Part shown: positions 50,624 to 59,176 of the stretch, piece after piece | Position numbering within the stretch: the first letter of the stretch is position 1 | Layout of the letters: every line of letters begins with the position of its first letter | Origin: CAYWFP01 sp964457365 | GTDB taxonomy: Bacteria > Planctomycetota > SZUA-567 | Assembly: GCA_964457365.1 (NCBI GenBank) | Contig: CAYWFP010000008.1 | Coordinates: 1-64,000 of the forward strand | Direction: 5' to 3' | DNA length: 64,000 nt | Notes under the pieces: model-generated | What the model was told of the DNA's origin: nothing | Database searches by the model: none | Seen by the model: only the letters and a program-made list of their open reading frames with translations | Program-made: the position numbers and the translations under genes

Positions 50624-52621
50624 ATGAACACGGTTACGTCCCGCAAACTCAACCCGCAGCAGCGCGCCGCCGTTGCGACGGTCGACGGGCCGGTGCTGGT
50701 CCTCGCCGGTGCCGGCACGGGCAAGACCTTCACCGTGATCGAGCGCATCGCGCACCTGATCCGCGCCGGCATCCGGCCGCAGAATATCCTGGCGGTAACC
50801 TTCACCAACAAGGCCGCCGACGAGCTGAAGGCGCGGCTCAAGCGGCGGCTGCGCGGGCGCGGAGACGTGGCCGAGCTGACCGCCTCGACCTTTCACAGCC
50901 TCTGCGTCAAGATCCTGCGCCGCGAGGCCGAGCGCCTGGGGTACACGCCCCACTTCACCATTGCCGATCAGGGCGAGCAGCTCGCGCTGGTGCGCAAGGC
51001 CGCGCGCACGGTGGTCAACAACGCCAGGCTGCGGCCCGAGGACCTGCTTTTCGACATCAGCCGTCTTAAGAGCGACGGCGTCACGCCGCGGAAATTCGCC
51101 ACGCGCGCGGTGGAAGAACGGGAGGAGACGCTCGCGGCGGTCTACCGGCGCTACGAGGAGGCGCTCAAACGCCTCAACGCCCTCGACTTCGACGACCTGC
51201 TGCTCAAGGCGCTGGCGGTCCTCGCGGACCACCCCGCCGCGCGCGCGTACTGGCAGAAGCGGTTCACGCACCTGCTGGTCGACGAGTTCCAGGACACCTC
51301 GGAGGTCCAGCTGAAATCGCTCGAACACCTCGCGGGCGAGGCGCGCAACCTCTGCGTCGTCGGCGACGACGACCAGTCGATCTACAGCTGGCGCGGGGCG
51401 CAGCCGAAGAACATCCTCCAGTTCCACCGCCGTTTCCCCGGCGCGGCGGTGATCGCGCTGGAGGAGAACTACCGCTCGGTCAATGGCGTGCTGCGCGCCA
51501 GTAACGCCCTGATCCGGAAGAACGAGAAGCGCCACGAGAAGACGCTCTGGTCGCGCCTCGGGGACGGGGCGCCGCCGCGGGTGATCGCCTTCACCGACCA
51601 GGAGGAGGAGGCCGAGCGGATTGTCGAGGAGATCCGCCGCCGCGTCCGCGCGGGCGCCTCGGCCGACAGCTTCGCGGTAATCCTGCGCACCAACGGCCAG
51701 ACGCGGCCGTTCGAGGACATGCTGCAGCTCGAGGGCCTGCCTTACATCGTCCTCGGCGGGCAGTCTTTCTACGACCGCAAGGAGGTGCGCGACGTGCTGG
51801 CGTTTTTGACGCTGGCGGTCAACCCGCGCAACGACGCGGCGCTGCGGCGCGTCGTCAACACCCCCGCGCGGGGCATCAGCGACGCGACCGTGGACAAGCT
51901 CGATGCCTTCGCCGCGGCGAAAGGGATCCCGCTGATGGAGGCGCTGGGGCGCGCCGGCGAGGCGGAAAGCGTCAACGCCAAGGCCGCCGCCGCCTGCGCG
52001 GCGTTCCGCGCGTTGGCACGCGAGTGGAGCAAGCGCGCGCGCGGCCGGGGGCGGGCGTCGCTGGTGGAGACGGTGCTCGAGGAGACGGAGTACCTGCGCG
52101 AGGTGGAGCATCTCTATACCGATCCGCTGCAGCAGGCCGCGCGCTACCGGGCCGCCGCCGAGGTCGGCGAAAGCCTGCGGCGATACCTGGGGCAGACGAA
52201 GCACGAGGGCCTCAGCGGCTTCGTCCAGGAAGCGGCGCTGGTGCGCGAGGAGACCAAGGAGAAGAGCGGCGAGGCGGTCAAGCTGATCACCGCGCACTCG
52301 GCCAAGGGCCTGGAGTTTCCCCACGTCTACGTCGCCGGACTCGAGGAAGGGCTGCTGCCGCACAAGAACACGCTCGAAGACCCGGCCGCCGTCGACGAGG
52401 AACGCCGGTTGCTGTACGTGGCGATGACCCGCGCGCAGCGCGAGCTGACGCTGAGCTACTGCCGCGGCCGGACGCTCCGGGGCAAGACCGGTAAGCGCGA
52501 ACCGAGCCGTTTCCTGGCCGAGATCCCCGACGAACTGCTCCACCGCGCGGACAAGGCAATACGCGGCGGCGACGCCAAGCGCAACATCGCCGCCATTCGC
52601 GCCATGCTGGAAGACGAGTAA
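50624..52621 (+). CDS. pcrA: UvrD/PcrA/Rep-type DNA helicase
   Basis: About 665 residues. Superfamily 1 motifs run in order: LNPQQRAAVATVDGPVLVLAGAGTGKTFT (Q motif, Walker A), VTFTNKAADELKAR, LLVDEFQDTSEVQ (Walker B), VVGDDDQSIYSWRGA, LEENYRSV, ITAHSAKGLEFPHVYV and YVAMTRAQRELTLSYC. It unwinds DNA 3' to 5' in repair and replication restart. ATG 50624 gives a normal start; no strong ribosome site is seen. Confidence 0.92.
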   Translation: MNTVTSRKLNPQQRAAVATVDGPVLVLAGAGTGKTFTVIERIAHLIRAGIRPQNILAVTFTNKAADELKARLKRRLRGRGDVAELTASTFHSLCVKILRREAERLGYTPHFTIADQGEQLALVRKAARTVVNNARLRPEDLLFDISRLKSDGVTPRKFATRAVEEREETLAAVYRRYEEALKRLNALDFDDLLLKALAVLADHPAARAYWQKRFTHLLVDEFQDTSEVQLKSLEHLAGEARNLCVVGDDDQSIYSWRGAQPKNILQFHRRFPGAAVIALEENYRSVNGVLRASNALIRKNEKRHEKTLWSRLGDGAPPRVIAFTDQEEEAERIVEEIRRRVRAGASADSFAVILRTNGQTRPFEDMLQLEGLPYIVLGGQSFYDRKEVRDVLAFLTLAVNPRNDAALRRVVNTPARGISDATVDKLDAFAAAKGIPLMEALGRAGEAESVNAKAAAACAAFRALAREWSKRARGRGRASLVETVLEETEYLREVEHLYTDPLQQAARYRAAAEVGESLRRYLGQTKHEGLSGFVQEAALVREETKEKSGEAVKLITAHSAKGLEFPHVYVAGLEEGLLPHKNTLEDPAAVDEERRLLYVAMTRAQRELTLSYCRGRTLRGKTGKREPSRFLAEIPDELLHRADKAIRGGDAKRNIAAIRAMLEDE

Positions 52622-52629
52622 CGCCGACG

Positions 52630-52658
52630 AAAAACGCGCGACCGGGGCCGGCCGCGCG
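52630..52658 (-). terminator. intrinsic terminator of tRNA-Phe
   Basis: On the minus strand a long G+C-rich hairpin (CGCGCG arms plus CCGG/CCGG, 52658-52635) is followed by TTTTT (52634-52630), 10 bases after the tRNA 3' end. Confidence 0.75.
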
Positions 52659-52668
52659 CGGAAATGGC

Positions 52669-52744
52669 TGGTGCTGAGGGGCAGAGTTGAACTGCCGACA
52701 CCCGCCTTTTCAGGGCGGTGCTCTACCAACTGAGCTACCTCAGC
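52669..52744 (-). tRNA. tRNA-Phe (GAA)
   Basis: 76 bases with encoded CCA. The acceptor stem GCTGAGG pairs with CCTCAGC. The D arm is GTAGCTCAGTTGGTAGAGC. The anticodon stem CCGCC/GGCGG frames the loop CTGAAAA, giving anticodon GAA. The T arm contains GTTCAACTC. Its own promoter and terminator are present. No integrase or attachment-site repeat is next to it. Confidence 0.97.
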
Positions 52745-52755
52745 CTGGAAATCAC

Positions 52756-52784
52756 AATTTAAACACATCCGGGGCCGAAATCAA
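52756..52784 (-). promoter_or_regulatory. promoter of tRNA-Phe
   Basis: On the minus strand TTGATT (52784-52779), 17 bases, TAAATT (52761-52756), 11 bases before the mature 5' end. Confidence 0.7.
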
Positions 52785-52795
52785 GCCCCTTTTTC
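52771..52795 (+). terminator. possible plus-strand terminator
   Basis: GGGGC, a 9-base loop and GCCCC are followed by TTTTT. It overlaps the tRNA promoter on the other strand and could stop read-through from the helicase gene. Confidence 0.4.
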
Positions 52796-52940
52796 TCCTC
52801 GTGCCGCGTCCGAGACGGATGGATTCGACTTTTTTCCGAAAGAAACAAAGGCGGACGGGAAAGTAATCCCGTGTCCGATAATCGGCCTGGTTGGAGCCGG
52901 CGGCCCGGCCATGCCGATAGAAGAGGAAGAGAGGATTCGC

Positions 52941-53135
52941 ATGCGTCCGACCGCGACCGACCTGCGCTACGCGCCGCGCGTCTGCCCGCCCGGGTGCAAG
53001 GGGCGCGGCAGCCACTGGCACGCCTGGATCAGCGAGAAGCCCCCTTGCCCGCTCGGCTGCCCGTGCTGCAGCCCGTGGAACAGCGAGGCCGTGGTCGTCC
53101 TCGCCCACGCCGAAGCCCGCGAGGCCGCGGCGTAA
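52941..53135 (+). CDS. small Cys-rich protein
   Basis: 64 residues from ATG 52941 (GAGAGG 6 bases upstream). Six Cys fall into two groups, CPPGCKGRG and CPLGCPCC, separated by SHWHAWIS with two His, so metal binding is likely. It is convergent with the next gene, 3 bases apart. Upstream (52855-52872) a small hairpin ACGGGA/TCCCGT precedes it. No family is recognised. Confidence 0.5.
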   Translation: MRPTATDLRYAPRVCPPGCKGRGSHWHAWISEKPPCPLGCPCCSPWNSEAVVVLAHAEAREAAA

Positions 53136-53138
53136 GGT

Positions 53139-53765
53139 TCAGTCCAGCCCTTCGAGTTCGAGCAGCGCCTGCTCGATCCGATCCTTCAACCCCCTGGGCA
53201 CGGTCTTGGTCTGGGCGAGCTTGCGCCGCAGCGCCCGCGCGGTGCGCAGCACGTCCTGCAGCTCGCGCTGGCGCGCGGCCGGAGCGTCGGCCGCCTCCTC
53301 GCCGCCGCGCAGGCACTCGCGCAGATCCTTGCGGAAGGCGGTCTCGTCCTCGACGCCGGCGAAGGCCTGTTCGTGGAAACGGCTCTTGCGCTCCTCGCCG
53401 ACTTCATCCTTGTCGCGCAGCTTCTTCAGCAGGTCCACGGTCTCGTAGTCGGGCACGTCGTAGCCCTTCTCCTCGTCGCCCGGGGCGAGGCGGCCGGGCT
53501 CGTAGCTCTTCATGTAGTTGTAGCTGCGGATCAGCTTCTTGACCGTGGGCGTCTTGAGGCCGAGCTCGCCCGCGCAGTAGAGCTCGAAATTCTCGTAGCC
53601 CCACTCCTTGTAATCGCCGCCGATGGCCACCTCGTGCAGGAGCTTGCCCAGGTCGACCCAGGAGCTGCGGAAGCGCCGCAGCGCCTTGAGCACCGCGTGC
53701 CGGAGACTCCCGGGCTCGACCTCCTCGAGCTGCTTGTCGATGCGGCGGATGGCCGTGCTGCTCAT
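53139..53765 (-). CDS. helical protein of unknown function
   Basis: 208 residues, charged and helical. The central segment (DYKEWGYENFELYCAGELGLKTPTVKKLIRSYNYM, about 50-85) looks like a helix-turn-helix or DNA-binding-like module. The C-terminus is an Arg/Leu/Glu coiled stretch. It lies 19 bases downstream of secDF on the same strand and is probably co-transcribed. Its role is unknown. Confidence 0.6.
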   Translation of the reverse strand: MSSTAIRRIDKQLEEVEPGSLRHAVLKALRRFRSSWVDLGKLLHEVAIGGDYKEWGYENFELYCAGELGLKTPTVKKLIRSYNYMKSYEPGRLAPGDEEKGYDVPDYETVDLLKKLRDKDEVGEERKSRFHEQAFAGVEDETAFRKDLRECLRGGEEAADAPAARQRELQDVLRTARALRRKLAQTKTVPRGLKDRIEQALLELEGLD

Positions 53766-53784
53766 GGACGTCCTCCTCGGATGC

Positions 53785-56700
53785 TCAGCTCTCTTCGTCC
53801 TTGCGCTTGTAGCGCTCCTCCCGGCGGCGCGCGCGCATCTGCGTGAACTCGATCAGGATCGGGCTGGCGATGAAGACCGAGGAGTAGGTCCCGACGAGGA
53901 TGCCGATGAAGAGCGCGAAGGCGAAGCCGCGGATCACGTCCCCGCCCCAGAGCAGGAGCGCCAGCACCACCAGCATCGTCGTCATGCTCGTCACCACCGT
54001 CCGCGTCAGCGTCTGGTTGATCGAGTCGTTGATGACGTCGGCGATGGGGCGGCCGGTGCCGGCGAGGTTCTCGCGGATGCGGTCGAAGACGACGATGGTG
54101 TCGTTGAGGGAGTAGCCCACCAGCGTCAGCAGCGCCGCGACCACCACCAGCGTGATCTGCCCGTCCACCAGCCCCAGCTCGTCGACGATCGCCAGCGCGC
54201 CGAGGGTGAAGAAGACATCGTGCGCCAGGGCGACGATGGCGCCGGCGCCGAAGGTGGCGCGGAACTGGAAGCGCAGCCAGATGTAGAAGAAGATGACCGC
54301 CATGGAGAAGATCAGCGCCATGCCGGCCTTCCACATCATGTCGCGCGCCACGGCCGGGCCGACGTTGGTGAAGCGCGGGAAGGGCTCGGTGTAGTCGAAG
54401 AGCCGCTCCTGGCGCAGCAGGCGGAACTGGTCGGCTATGAACGAGGCCATGTCCGCGTCGGTCTTGACCGTGCCGGCGCGGTCGCGGCGGCGGACGCCGC
54501 AGATCACCACCAGCCGCTTGACCGGCGCGTCGGGCACCTCCACGGCCACGTGCGGCGAGCCGTCCTCCCCGAACGTCTCCGTCTCGGCCGTTTCTTCGAC
54601 TTCGACGACTTCCGTCTCGCCCGTATCTTCTGCGGCGACTGCGGCAGGTTCTTCGTCGACGACATGCTCGCCGGCGGCAGGCGTTTCGTCTTCAGCCGTT
54701 GCGGCCGCGGGTTCGGCGCCACCGTTCCCGCCGCCGGCGTCGGGCTCCACCTCTTCGCCGGTATTTTCCGTCTCCGTGGCCTCGGTATCCGCAGGCTCGC
54801 TTTCGGAGGCTTCCGGCGTCTGGAGCACCGGCTTTTCGTCCGACCCGGGGTTCTCCCTCGCCGTTTCGATTGGCGGGATGGCGAAGCCCTGCGGATAGAT
54901 CCGCGGCGCGATCAACTCGGCGCGCTCGAGGTAGCGCTCGATCTCGCCCGGGCGCTCGGCGCGCCTGAGGGTGAGTTCGACGCGGAAGAAGGATGTGTCG
55001 ACCCCGTCGACGGCGACGTCGGCGAGTGGCTCGGACCGCACGCGCAAACCCTCGGGCTGCAGCGGGTAGGCGGCCTCGACCATCCGCTTGAAGTCCTGCG
55101 CGGTCTTGCGTTCGCGCAGCGCCGGATCGAGATCCTCCAGCGGGATATCGAGCGGCCGCACGCGGGCGGTGCGGAGGATGAAGCCGGTGTAGCCGGCGCC
55201 GTCGGGCTGGCCGTAGCTCTGGATGGAGAGGTCGTCGAAGTCGGCGAGGAGATTCTCCTGCGCGATCTCTCGCGCGCGGTCAATCGTCATCGGCTCGGTC
55301 AGGTTGATCTGCGCGTAGACGCCGCCGGTGAAGTCGTGGCCGAGGTTGCGCTGGCCGCGATAGCCGACGAAGCCCAGCCCCACGAGGATCAGTACCAGGC
55401 TCGCGACCATCGCCGGCCGGCTCATGGCGGCGAAGGGGACGGCGGGCTTCTCGAAGAAGCGGTGCATCCTGAGCTCGCCGATGACCTTCCATTCCAGCAG
55501 TGCCTCGAAGACCCAGCGCGTCACCACCAGCGAGCAGAACATGCTCGTGACGATGCCGGCGATGAAGGTGGTGGCGAAGCCGCGCACCGCCTCGGTGCCG
55601 AACTGGTGCAGGATCAACGCGGTGATCAGCGTGGTGACATTGGCGTCGAGGATGGTGATGAAGGCGCGCTCGTAGCCCAGGGCGATGGCGCGGCCGAGGG
55701 TGTTGCCCTTTTCGCGCTCCTCGCGGATGCGTTCGAAGATGAGCACGTTGGCGTCGACGGCCATGCCGACGGTGAGGATCAGCCCGGCGATGCCCGGCAG
55801 CGTCAGCGTGGCCTTAAAGCCCTCGAAGCCGGCGAGGATGCCGATGATCATGAGGACGTTGAACATCAACACGAAATCGGTGACCGCGCCGGCGATACGA
55901 TAGTAGCCGAGCATGAAGACCAGGACCGCGCCCAAGCCGATGGCCATGGCCAGCGCGCCCTGGCGGATCGAGTCCTGCCCGAGGGTGGGGCCGACGGTGT
56001 TCTCGAACTCGACGATGGGCTTGACCTTCAGCGAGCCCGAGACGAAGACGACCTCGAGGTTCTTGGCCTCCTCGGCGTCGAACTTGCCGGTGATGACGCC
56101 GCTGGTGGTCATCCGTTCCTTGATGATCGGGGCCGAGCGCAGGCGACCGTCGAGAACGATGGCCAGCGGCTCCTTGACGTTGTTGCCGCTGACGTGGCCG
56201 AAGATCATCCCTCCCTGCGGGGTCAGGCCGAAAGCGAGGCGGTAGTACGGCGGGTTCTGCGCGTCGAACTCCGCGCGGGCGAAGTTGATGTACTCGCCTG
56301 TGAGGCGGACCTTCTGCTCCACTACGTGCGGATTGCCGTCGTCGTCGTGCAGCCAGTCGTAGAGCGCCTCGCCGTTGGGGCCGCGCTTCTCGTCGTCGAG
56401 GAACTCGATCTCGTCCTCCTCGAGGAAGCGGCTCTCGCGCGGAGAGAAGTTGTACATGTCGGTCTTGGCGCCGGCGGCGACCTGGCGCATCTTGGTCGCC
56501 AGGCGGTTGTTCTTCTGCGCCGTGACCGCCAGGCGGAACTCCAGCCGCCCCAGGCGGGTGACGCGCTCGGTGATGCGACGCGCCTGGGTGCTGCCCATCC
56601 CCGGAAGCTGCAGCAGCACCCGGTCGTCGCCCTGGCGCGAGACGCTGATCTCGGCGAGGCCGCTGAGGTTGACGCGGTCGCGGATGATGTCGACGGCGTG

Positions 56701-57465
56701 GGCGTAGTTGGTCTTGAGGTTTCGCTCCTCTGTCTCGATCTTCCCGTCGATTTCCTCGAGCGCCGTGGCGCGCTCCTCGCCCTTCAGCGTCCGGGCGATC
56801 TCATCGCGCTCGTCCAGCAGGCGCCGCAGCTTCGTCTCGTCGGGGCGCAGGCGCAGGCGGATCTCGGTGCCGCCGCGCAGGTCCAGGCCGAGGTTGAACG
56901 GCAGGCGATCGTACCACTTGGGCAGCATGTTGACGATGGCGTCGATGCGCTCGCGCTGGCGCTCGCTGCGGGAGGCTTCCGGGATCGTCCGCAGCTCGGC
57001 GAGTTCCTCGCGCAGCTTCGCCGGCGTCTCCTTGATGCGCGCGCGCCACTCCTCGGCGAGTTGCGCGGCGGTCTGCGCGTAGCCCGGATCGTCGAACTCG
57101 ATGGCTTCGAGCGCCTCCAGTTGCGGCTCGACCTTCTCGGTCAGGTAGCGCTGGCGGCGGTTCTTGAGCAGCTTGTCCAGCCGCTCGACCACCCGGTCGA
57201 GCCCCTTCGGCGCCGAGAGCTGCGAGGCGCGGGTGTCGAGCGCCGAGAGCGCGGTGCGGATGGCGCGGTCGCGCGGGGTCTCCTTCGGCTCGGGCGGACG
57301 GGTCACCTGCAGCAGCATCAGAATCGTCAGCGTCGCCAGAACGACGAGCTTGGCGTAGACCGTCCGGTTCTTCGCCAGCAGCCAGAACGTCAGCACCGTC
57401 GCCGCGGCCGCGGTCACGCCCTGCCAGACGGTGTAACTCGTCAGATAATCAACGATCGTATCCAT
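53785..57465 (-). CDS. secDF: SecD-SecF fused translocase accessory protein
   Basis: 1226 residues. SecD half: one N-terminal helix, a coiled linker, the NLGLDLRGGTEIRLRL signature near 190, and five helices including GLILTVGMAVDANVLIFERIREE. SecF half: VGYRGQRNLGHDFTGGVYAQINL near 715 and a second helix bundle with LTLVGYSLNDTIVVFDRIREN. It uses the proton gradient to help complete export. In the SecF periplasmic part an acidic low-complexity insert of about 110 residues (rich in Glu, Ala, Thr) is unusual. It lies 36 bases after yajC. Confidence 0.95.
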   Translation of the reverse strand: MDTIVDYLTSYTVWQGVTAAAATVLTFWLLAKNRTVYAKLVVLATLTILMLLQVTRPPEPKETPRDRAIRTALSALDTRASQLSAPKGLDRVVERLDKLLKNRRQRYLTEKVEPQLEALEAIEFDDPGYAQTAAQLAEEWRARIKETPAKLREELAELRTIPEASRSERQRERIDAIVNMLPKWYDRLPFNLGLDLRGGTEIRLRLRPDETKLRRLLDERDEIARTLKGEERATALEEIDGKIETEERNLKTNYAHAVDIIRDRVNLSGLAEISVSRQGDDRVLLQLPGMGSTQARRITERVTRLGRLEFRLAVTAQKNNRLATKMRQVAAGAKTDMYNFSPRESRFLEEDEIEFLDDEKRGPNGEALYDWLHDDDGNPHVVEQKVRLTGEYINFARAEFDAQNPPYYRLAFGLTPQGGMIFGHVSGNNVKEPLAIVLDGRLRSAPIIKERMTTSGVITGKFDAEEAKNLEVVFVSGSLKVKPIVEFENTVGPTLGQDSIRQGALAMAIGLGAVLVFMLGYYRIAGAVTDFVLMFNVLMIIGILAGFEGFKATLTLPGIAGLILTVGMAVDANVLIFERIREEREKGNTLGRAIALGYERAFITILDANVTTLITALILHQFGTEAVRGFATTFIAGIVTSMFCSLVVTRWVFEALLEWKVIGELRMHRFFEKPAVPFAAMSRPAMVASLVLILVGLGFVGYRGQRNLGHDFTGGVYAQINLTEPMTIDRAREIAQENLLADFDDLSIQSYGQPDGAGYTGFILRTARVRPLDIPLEDLDPALRERKTAQDFKRMVEAAYPLQPEGLRVRSEPLADVAVDGVDTSFFRVELTLRRAERPGEIERYLERAELIAPRIYPQGFAIPPIETARENPGSDEKPVLQTPEASESEPADTEATETENTGEEVEPDAGGGNGGAEPAAATAEDETPAAGEHVVDEEPAAVAAEDTGETEVVEVEETAETETFGEDGSPHVAVEVPDAPVKRLVVICGVRRRDRAGTVKTDADMASFIADQFRLLRQERLFDYTEPFPRFTNVGPAVARDMMWKAGMALIFSMAVIFFYIWLRFQFRATFGAGAIVALAHDVFFTLGALAIVDELGLVDGQITLVVVAALLTLVGYSLNDTIVVFDRIRENLAGTGRPIADVINDSINQTLTRTVVTSMTTMLVVLALLLWGGDVIRGFAFALFIGILVGTYSSVFIASPILIEFTQMRARRREERYKRKDEES

Positions 57466-57501
57466 GAAACGCGCGCTCCTCCAACTCCCGTTCCAAGCGG
57501 G

Positions 57502-57885
57502 TTACTTGTTCTCGCCTTCGTCGTCGGCGCCGGGGAACTTCCACAGCGCCGCGCGCTCGAAGGTCATGGTCAGGTTGCTGTTCTTGTCGGGCTTGATGGT
57601 CATGGTCTTCTCGTCCAGGGCGACCACATCGCCGTGCAGGCCGCCGTGGGTGATGATGCGCGCGCCCTTCTTCACGGCCTCGAGCTGCTCCTTGCGATCC
57701 TTGGCCTTCTTCTTGTTGCTGCGCATCGAGAGCAGCCACAAGACCCAGACGCCCACGAGCAGGATCAGCAGCATCGGCGGCACCGGTAGTCCCCCGCCCC
57801 CGCCCGTCTCGCCGTTCTGCCCCGGCGCCTCGGTGCCGGATTGGCCCTCGCCGGTCGCCTGTCCTTCCTGGGTGGGTTCAGCCAT
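57502..57885 (-). CDS. yajC: preprotein translocase subunit YajC
   Basis: 127 residues. A Gly/Gln/Pro-rich N-terminus (MAEPTQEGQATGEGQSG) is followed by one membrane helix (PPMLLILLVGVWVLWLLS) and the YajC core (KKGARIITHGGLHGDVVALDEKTMTIK). It associates with SecDF. GGAGGGGAG precedes ATG 57885. The order tgt-yajC-secDF is conserved in many bacteria. Confidence 0.92.
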   Translation of the reverse strand: MAEPTQEGQATGEGQSGTEAPGQNGETGGGGGLPVPPMLLILLVGVWVLWLLSMRSNKKKAKDRKEQLEAVKKGARIITHGGLHGDVVALDEKTMTIKPDKNSNLTMTFERAALWKFPGADDEGENK

Positions 57886-57992
57886 CGTTCTCCCCTCCGC
57901 CCGCCGCGCGGGCTGTCGGAACAATCAACGAGCGGCGCCGCCCGCGCAAACGGGCGCGCTGGGTGACGCCAAAACCGTCGCGGAAAAGGGCG

Positions 57993-58021
57993 TTTATAGC
58001 CGATGCGACCCGCGAACGCAA
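57993..58021 (-). promoter_or_regulatory. promoter for yajC-secDF
   Basis: On the minus strand TTGCGT (58021-58016), 17 bases, TATAAA (57998-57993), in the 163-base gap between tgt and yajC. A 7-bp hairpin (GCGAACG/CGTTCGC, 58013-58033) overlaps the -35 region. Confidence 0.6.
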
Positions 58022-58048
58022 GAAACGTTCGCGAAAAGCGCGTCGGTT

Positions 58049-59170
58049 CTACCCCTCGCCGGATTCGATCCGCGCAAGGCTTTCGCGCATAAAGACTTGG
58101 TATGTCCCGTCCAGGATCGCCGCGCGTGCGCGCTGCATCAGCCGCAGGTAGTAGCGAACGTTGTGAATGGACGCGTAGACCGGCGCCATGATCTCGCCGG
58201 CCTGGAAGAGGTGACGCAGATACCCCCGGCCGACCGTGGCGCAGGTGTAGCAGTCGCAATCGCTCTCGATCGGCGTCCGGTCCTCGCGGAAGCGGTGGTT
58301 GCGCAGGTTCAGCCGCCCGGAAGCGGTGAAGACCTGCGCGTGCCGCGCGTGGCGGGTGGGCATGACGCAGTCGAACATGTCCACGCCCGCGGCCACCGCG
58401 CGCAGCATGTCCTGCGGCCGGCCCACGCCCATGAGGTACCGCGGCTTCTCCGGCGGCAGCAGCGCGGCGGTGAAGTCGACGATCCGCGCCACGTCCTCGG
58501 GCGCCTCGCCCACGCTGACGCCGCCGATGGCGTTGCCGGGCAGGTTCAGTGCGCGGATGGCCTCGGCGCTCTCGCGGCGCAGGTCCTCGTGGATCCCGCC
58601 CTGCACGATGCCGAAGAGCGCCTGCGCCGAACGCGCGGTCCACGCCTCGCGGCAGCGCGCCGCCCAGGCGTGGGTCCGCTTCAGCGACCCGGCCACCGTG
58701 TCGCGGTCGCTGTCGGCCGGGGGGCACTCGTCGAGCGCCATGATCATGTCCGCGCCCAGGTCCTGCTGGATGGCGACGGCGCGCTCGGGCGTGAGAAAGA
58801 ACTCGGCGCCGTCGATGTGGCTGCGGAAGCGGACGCCCTCGTCGTCGAGCCGGCGGATCGCCGCGAGCGAGTAGACCTGGAAGCCGCCGCTGTCGGTCAG
58901 CATCGGACCATGCCAGCCCATGAACGCGCTCAGGCCGCCGAAGTCGCGCACCAGCGTCTCGCCCGGGCGCAGGGCCAGGTGATAGGTATTGCCCAGCAGT
59001 ACCTGCGCGCCGCTCTGCCGGAGTTGCGCCGGGGTCATGCCCTTGATCGCCGCGCCGGTGGCCACCGGCATGAAGAGCGGCGTAAGCGCCTGCCCGCGCG
59101 GAGCGGTCAGCGCGCCCGCGCGCGCGCGGGCGCAGGTGGACTCGACGGTAAAGCGGATCGCCTCGGACAT
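58049..59170 (-). CDS. tgt: tRNA-guanine transglycosylase (queuine tRNA-ribosyltransferase)
   Basis: 373 residues. Key motifs: TPLFMPVATGAAIKGMTP, LTDSGGFQVYSL with the base-binding Asp, ALFGIVQGGIHEDLR, FDCVMPTRHARHAQVF with the nucleophile Asp region, and the zinc site CDCYTC with a downstream His in YLRHLFQAGE. It exchanges guanine-34 for preQ1 in tRNAs for Asp, Asn, His and Tyr. queH, acting later in the pathway, is in the same run of genes. Confidence 0.96.
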   Translation of the reverse strand: MSEAIRFTVESTCARARAGALTAPRGQALTPLFMPVATGAAIKGMTPAQLRQSGAQVLLGNTYHLALRPGETLVRDFGGLSAFMGWHGPMLTDSGGFQVYSLAAIRRLDDEGVRFRSHIDGAEFFLTPERAVAIQQDLGADMIMALDECPPADSDRDTVAGSLKRTHAWAARCREAWTARSAQALFGIVQGGIHEDLRRESAEAIRALNLPGNAIGGVSVGEAPEDVARIVDFTAALLPPEKPRYLMGVGRPQDMLRAVAAGVDMFDCVMPTRHARHAQVFTASGRLNLRNHRFREDRTPIESDCDCYTCATVGRGYLRHLFQAGEIMAPVYASIHNVRYYLRLMQRARAAILDGTYQVFMRESLARIESGEG

Positions 59171-59176
59171 GATTCG

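Noticed and set aside
52600..52940. tRNA-Phe as an integration site for a mobile island
   Set aside because: No integrase, no repeat of the tRNA 3' end nearby, and ordinary genes on both sides.
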